Source: Planctomycetota bacterium (GTDB taxonomy: Bacteria; Planctomycetota; Phycisphaerae; Sedimentisphaerales; Anaerobacaceae). From it: a DNA stretch of 64,000 nucleotides. The stretch spans positions 62,001 to 126,000 of the forward strand of contig VRUL01000014.1 in assembly GCA_019456145.1 (NCBI GenBank), in the 5' to 3' direction. The notes below the pieces were generated by a model. It did no database searches and had not been told where the DNA came from. It worked only from the letters and a program-made list of their open reading frames with translations. Positions within the stretch are counted from its first letter, which is position 1. Every line of letters starts with the position of its first letter. A program made the translations under genes and the position numbers. Shown piece after piece: positions 60,029 to 64,000 of the stretch.

Positions 60029-61651
60029 ATGAAATACCGAAAAAATAAAATCGGGTCTGATTCCGCTCTAACCCTTGTGGAGATGGTTATAGCTTTGGCT
60101 ATAATGGCCATTGTCTTTGCGGTCCTGGTGCCTCAATTCAGAATGATACTGAACAGTTGGGACTCTAAAGCCGGTGCTGCTGAGACACTTCAGAACGGCA
60201 GGGTCCTGATAGACCACTTAAACCGTAACCTCACAAAGGCTGTTAAAATAACCTCGGTGAGCAAATCGAACAAAGTCAACGGCTATATCGAATTTGAAGA
60301 CAACGACGGGAACAACTTGAGATATGATATTGCCGCCAATAACTATGTTGAATTTGGTCCCGTCGGAGATCTTTCAGATTTGGCCGGCCCAGTTAGCCAG
60401 TTGCAGTTTACCTGTTACGACGCCTTTGATTTAGACACACCTCTGACAGATGTGGAATCTATCCGCGTCGTGAAAGTGCAAACAACCCTGATCAACTCAG
60501 CAGCTCTTGGCCAGAACAAAACATTAACAACTTCAGTCTACCTTCGTGCAAATTCGCTTGGTGATGGACTTGAAAAAGGTACTCATCTTGAGTACGACAC
60601 TTTACAAGGAACGACGCCGTCTCTGGCACAGATAGACAGGGTTCATTATATTTGTGCCTATACTGGGCTTAGCAGCGACGGCTGGGCCGTTGTACTGACC
60701 GTAAATACAGATACCTGGGACATTACGAGGGGGACAGCTTTTGAGTTTGACGGTGATAATGGAGAAACACCGGTTTTGGCAAAAATAGACGAAACCCACT
60801 ACCTCTGTGCCTATACAGGAGACAAATCAGATGGCTGGGCAGTGGTTCTAACGGTTGATACGGGGACGTGGAACATTACCAAGGAGACGCCTTTTGAATA
60901 TGACACCGTTCAGGGAACAACGCCTGCTCTGGCAAAGATAGACGATAGCCATTGTCTTTGTGTATATACGGATAGGTTTTCTGATGGGCAGGCGGTCGTA
61001 CTAACCATCAATACCGGTAACTGGACGATTACCAAAGAAACACCTTTTGAGTTTGACACTTCTAATGGGGGGACCCCGGGCTTGGCCAAAATAGACGATA
61101 CCCACTATCTTTGCGCTTATACAGGACCCGGTAGTGATGGCTGGGTGGTTGTACTGACGTTAGATATGGGCAACTGGACGCTCTCCAGGGGAACGGCTTT
61201 TGAATATGACGCTTCTTTCGGATTGAGTCCAGCCTTGGCACAAATAGATTCAACCCACTATCTTTGCGCTTATACAGGACCCGGTACCAATGGCTGGGTG
61301 GTGGTCCTGACTGTAGATACCGGCAGCTGGTCGATTTCCAAGGAAACGCCTCTTGAGTTTGACACTTCTAATGGGGAGACCCCGGCCTTGGCCAAAATAG
61401 ACGATACCCACTATCTTTGTGCCTATGAGGGGCCAGGCGCCGATGGCTTTGCGGTGGTCCTGGCGGTTGAATCAGGGACCTGGGCCATCACAAAGGGGAC
61501 GCCTTATGAGTATGACACTTCTACTGGTCTGACACCGACTTTGGCACAAATAGATCCAAACGAATATCTTTGTGCCTACGAAGGCCCTGGCGGAGATGGC
61601 TGGTCAGTGGTTCTCAATTATACTTCGGGAGGCGGCCAGATATTGCCGTAA
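60029..61651 (+). CDS. Prepilin-like protein fused to seven tandem 51-residue repeats
   Basis: A 540-residue protein. The N-terminus has a prepilin motif (SALTLVEMVIALAIMAIVFA) and a GspJ/PilW-like domain up to about residue 185. From there to the end are seven repeats of about 51 residues, each with LAKIDDTHYLCAYTG, DGW-VVLTVDTG-W-ITK and TPFEYDT signatures, consistent with a seven-bladed beta-propeller. The cleavage-site residue is Ala-Leu instead of Gly-Phe. Several repeats are nearly identical in DNA (for example 61055-61130 and 61360-61435), implying recent duplication. A pilus-tip or pseudopilus adhesin role is inferred. Confidence 0.85.
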   Translation: MKYRKNKIGSDSALTLVEMVIALAIMAIVFAVLVPQFRMILNSWDSKAGAAETLQNGRVLIDHLNRNLTKAVKITSVSKSNKVNGYIEFEDNDGNNLRYDIAANNYVEFGPVGDLSDLAGPVSQLQFTCYDAFDLDTPLTDVESIRVVKVQTTLINSAALGQNKTLTTSVYLRANSLGDGLEKGTHLEYDTLQGTTPSLAQIDRVHYICAYTGLSSDGWAVVLTVNTDTWDITRGTAFEFDGDNGETPVLAKIDETHYLCAYTGDKSDGWAVVLTVDTGTWNITKETPFEYDTVQGTTPALAKIDDSHCLCVYTDRFSDGQAVVLTINTGNWTITKETPFEFDTSNGGTPGLAKIDDTHYLCAYTGPGSDGWVVVLTLDMGNWTLSRGTAFEYDASFGLSPALAQIDSTHYLCAYTGPGTNGWVVVLTVDTGSWSISKETPLEFDTSNGETPALAKIDDTHYLCAYEGPGADGFAVVLAVESGTWAITKGTPYEYDTSTGLTPTLAQIDPNEYLCAYEGPGGDGWSVVLNYTSGGGQILP

Positions 61652-61663
61652 AGAGATTGAACT

Positions 61664-62068
61664 ATGAAAACAAGGCTAAGAAACAATGGTTCGGTAATGC
61701 TGGTTGTAGTTTTTGTCATAGCGTTGCTCGCTGTGCTGACTATGGGCATACTCCAGATAAGCACTGAGGAAATACAGCTTATGCAAAATCAAATCTACGC
61801 TGCCGAGGCCTTTGCTACTTCAGAGGCCGGTCTAAACGACGCTTTCGCCGAGATACGAAACGATCCGAACTGGAGCACCGGTTTCACCAACAAAGCCTTT
61901 AACGGCGGCTCATACACAGTAACCGTCACAGGCTCTTTACCGGATCCTAATATCGTTTCGACAGGTACCTCACCGCAGAGCTTTGCGGCCAGAGTTGAAG
62001 CTGACATAACCATTGGAAGCAGTAGTCCCTACGTAATAAGAATTGACAATTTAAGGATAAACGAATGA
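61664..62068 (+). CDS. PilX/GspK-like minor pilus protein
   Basis: A 134-residue protein with an N-terminal membrane helix (SVMLVVVFVIALLAVLTMGIL) and the PilX-type continuation TEEIQLMQNQIYAAEAFATSEAGLNDA. It lacks the Gly-Phe cleavage motif. Its stop overlaps the start of the PilM-like gene (ATGA). Probably a low-abundance pilus component helping initiation of assembly. Confidence 0.8.
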   Translation: MKTRLRNNGSVMLVVVFVIALLAVLTMGILQISTEEIQLMQNQIYAAEAFATSEAGLNDAFAEIRNDPNWSTGFTNKAFNGGSYTVTVTGSLPDPNIVSTGTSPQSFAARVEADITIGSSSPYVIRIDNLRINE

Positions 62069-63567
62069 AGCTGGGCGCTAAAACTGCATTGGGAATAGAT
62101 ATTTCGGACGGGCGGATAAATCTGGCGCTGCTTAAGAAGAGCAGAAATGGCGTCAATGGCGTCGAATTACTAAAGACCGCCAGCGGTCCTGTTCCCAATG
62201 GAGCAATAAAGAATGGCAACATTGAAGACGCCATAGTCTTGGCTAAGGCAATAAAGGAGCTGAAGACCGGAAATAAAATACATGCACGTCATGCAGCCTT
62301 GTCGCTGATTGCCAATCCTGTCCTGATGCAAATTCTGGATATCCCCAAAAATATGCCAGGCAATATAAGACAATTTGTGTGTAATGAAGTAAAACACTGT
62401 GCCATACTGCCGATAAAAGAGGTTGCAATAGATTTCTGTGGTATAAACTCATCAGGCAAGCCAGGTGATCACCGAGCATTTGTTGTTGCCACAGATAGTC
62501 AAAAGATTACCGAAGCGGTTAAAGTACTGAACCAGGCAGGTTTAAATATCGATGCTATCGAACCGGCTTCGGTGGCTTACATCAGGGCTTGCCATGCGAA
62601 GAAAATCGCCCAACAATTTGATAAGAATCTACTATTCGCAATAGTCAATGAGGGTGTTTTAACTTTATGTCTCTTCAGAAACCAGGCTTTGAGTTTTGTA
62701 AGAACAAAACGGCTTGAGGCTGACAAATATTTTGAATGGCTGATAGAGGAGATAAATGCGGTAATACGATTCTATGATCTTGAGGCTCCTGAAACTCTTG
62801 TGAAATGGGAGGTGACCCTGGTCACAAGCATTTGCGACAAGTCTGTATTTGAGGACAAGATTGAATCACTGGGGAATAAAAATGAGGGAGTAGAACTGGA
62901 AGTTAGAACACTGGAAAATGCATATCTTGACACACTGGTTGCCGATACTGAACTTCGCGATAAGCCTTCAGCTTTTGCTGTCGGGTTGGCCATGAAACTT
63001 TTGGATTTTCCAAGTTGTGGTCTGAATATTAACCTCCTTCCACCAGAAACAGAAGAGGCCAAATCCACAAACAAGAAGACTTTGATAATTGCTTACATTG
63101 CAGCAGCTATTCTCTTCCTGATGATTTCGAGTGTCGGCTTTTTCAGCATGAAGGTAAAAAGCTTAAATGATAGCATAGCGCAAAAACAGCCGACACAGTT
63201 GCGCCGAAATACACGGGCGCTGTTGGATGAACAAGTATTGTTAGACGAGCAAATTACAAGTATGTCTGGGAATCTCAACCGTATAAACGCTATCTTGAGC
63301 ACCGGAACTCTTTTGAAGTGGGACCAAATTCTTAATGATATCGGGCGTACAATGCCTAAAGCAGCGCGAATAACAGAGCTTTCCAGCGATGATAACTCAA
63401 AGATGGTGCTAAAGGGTCAGTCTCTTTCGTATGAAGCTGTTCATCTTTTCGTTGGTACGCTCAATACTTGCAAAAACATAAAATCAGCGTCGCTGATTGA
63501 AGCCCAAAAGGGCGGTGAGTCAGGTGCTTTGATAAGTTACTCTATTAGCTGTTCGTTAATTCAATGA
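62065..63567 (+). CDS. PilM-PilN fusion, pilus alignment subcomplex
   Basis: A 500-residue protein. The first about 320 residues have an actin-like PilM fold (TALGIDISDGRINLALL, AFVVATDSQKITEAV). After INLLPPE, which is the PilN opening, there is one membrane helix (IIAYIAAAILFLMISSVGFF, about 345-365) and a coiled-coil then a PilN-type periplasmic domain (LLKWDQILNDIGRTMPKAARI). PilM and PilN are usually separate proteins linked by an N-terminal PilN tail; here they are one chain. A PilO-like gene follows 15 bp later. Confidence 0.87.
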   Translation: MKLGAKTALGIDISDGRINLALLKKSRNGVNGVELLKTASGPVPNGAIKNGNIEDAIVLAKAIKELKTGNKIHARHAALSLIANPVLMQILDIPKNMPGNIRQFVCNEVKHCAILPIKEVAIDFCGINSSGKPGDHRAFVVATDSQKITEAVKVLNQAGLNIDAIEPASVAYIRACHAKKIAQQFDKNLLFAIVNEGVLTLCLFRNQALSFVRTKRLEADKYFEWLIEEINAVIRFYDLEAPETLVKWEVTLVTSICDKSVFEDKIESLGNKNEGVELEVRTLENAYLDTLVADTELRDKPSAFAVGLAMKLLDFPSCGLNINLLPPETEEAKSTNKKTLIIAYIAAAILFLMISSVGFFSMKVKSLNDSIAQKQPTQLRRNTRALLDEQVLLDEQITSMSGNLNRINAILSTGTLLKWDQILNDIGRTMPKAARITELSSDDNSKMVLKGQSLSYEAVHLFVGTLNTCKNIKSASLIEAQKGGESGALISYSISCSLIQ

Positions 63568-63582
63568 AAAGGATATCCGTCG

Positions 63583-64000
63583 ATGTTACCAAAGAATCGG
63601 ATAAAATCGATTCGTTCTTCAAGAAATGTCTTGCTCGCGGCGCTCGTTATAATAGGAGCAATCACCATTTACAATTGGTTTGTCGCGCCTCCTGCGAATT
63701 ATCTTTGGGCTGTACAAAGATATAATTCAGTCGCAGGTGATCTTGCGAAGAAGAATCAACTTATCAGTAAAAATATTGCAATTAAGAAGAATAAATTTGG
63801 AGAATTACACGAGAAATTTAAGCATGTCCATACAAAGTTATTTGACCCCATCAAAGCCAAGGGATTTTTCAGCGATATCCAGGTTGTGTCAGAAGAGGCA
63901 AACTGCGTTGTACTTTCGTTAAAATTTTCATCAACTGCCTCAATGCTCAAGGCCGACCCGTCGGAAAAAAATAGCTATATAACTGCCCAGCGTGCGAATT
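63583..64000 (+). CDS. PilO-like pilus assembly protein, partial (runs off the window)
   Basis: ATG at 63583 with AAAAGGA upstream; open to the window end (139 codons, no stop). It begins MLPKNRIKSIRSSRNVLLAA, then a membrane helix (about 17-38), followed by a coiled-coil (ATGKK-like SVAGDLAKKNQLISKN) and part of a periplasmic domain. Position after PilM-PilN and topology fit PilO/GspM. Confidence 0.75.
   Translation, partial: MLPKNRIKSIRSSRNVLLAALVIIGAITIYNWFVAPPANYLWAVQRYNSVAGDLAKKNQLISKNIAIKKNKFGELHEKFKHVHTKLFDPIKAKGFFSDIQVVSEEANCVVLSLKFSSTASMLKADPSEKNSYITAQRAN

Overview
The window looks like chromosome from a Planctomycetes member, most likely class Phycisphaerae (Sedimentisphaerales-like), probably an anaerobic or facultative degrader of polysaccharides and peptides. 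This is inferred from gene content, not from a marker gene. The pointers are Tat-exported Gfo/Idh/MocA and aldo/keto reductase-like proteins, ThuA-like and PQQ-like beta-propeller proteins, LamG and right-handed beta-helix exported proteins, a dockerin-like C-terminus, an ECF-type sigma factor with a very long membrane-anchored extension, and dispersed repeats coding for NEPNF/QMNVN peptides. No rRNA, tRNA, CRISPR array or intact transposase was seen.

Region 1 (58-14622). A sodium:solute symporter with an unusual soluble insertion, an Xaa-Pro aminopeptidase, a LamG remnant and a LamG protein, a Tat-exported aldo/keto reductase-like protein with a tetraheme lipoprotein, and an ornithine cyclodeaminase-family enzyme lie on the plus strand. 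Facing them on the minus strand are a ThuA-like protein, both subunits of aconitase X and a DPP-IV-type peptidase, with a PQQ-like propeller gene upstream. Prolyl peptidases, aconitase X and an OCD-family reductase together suggest scavenging of proline and 3-hydroxyproline peptides.

Region 2 (14936-28871). A four-gene plus-strand operon (Gfo/Idh/MocA, TIM-barrel isomerase, PIG-L deacetylase, NagB-like deaminase) fits amino-sugar catabolism. It is followed by a ceramidase-like protein, a beta-helix protein, a second aldo/keto reductase-tetraheme pair joined to a TIM-barrel isomerase, a Tat-type Gfo/Idh/MocA protein, a nitrilase-family amidohydrolase and another beta-helix protein.

Region 3 (29023-46275). 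A BlaI/BlaR1 pair carries a huge modular C-terminal extension on BlaR1, whose 3' end abuts the tail of an alpha-L-fucosidase gene. A cupin-type regulator with a clear promoter and palindrome then leads a carbohydrate operon (DegT aminotransferase, URO-D-family protein, fucose isomerase-like protein, symporter). Next come a Tat TIM-barrel protein, an unknown exported protein, a two-module sialate O-acetylesterase-like protein and a GH16 glucanase with a probable frameshift near its C-terminus.

Region 4 (46751-54871). This holds a lone prepilin-like protein, a propeller/beta-helix/dockerin-like protein, a sigma factor with a duplicated N-terminus, a truncated tyrosine-recombinase remnant, and a response regulator-histidine kinase pair.

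Region 5 (55353-64000). A type IV pilus / type II secretion assembly operon runs off the right edge: PilB/GspE, PilC/GspF, major prepilin (followed by a terminator), minor prepilins, a prepilin fused to a seven-repeat probable beta-propeller, a PilX-like protein, a PilM-PilN fusion and a partial PilO-like gene.
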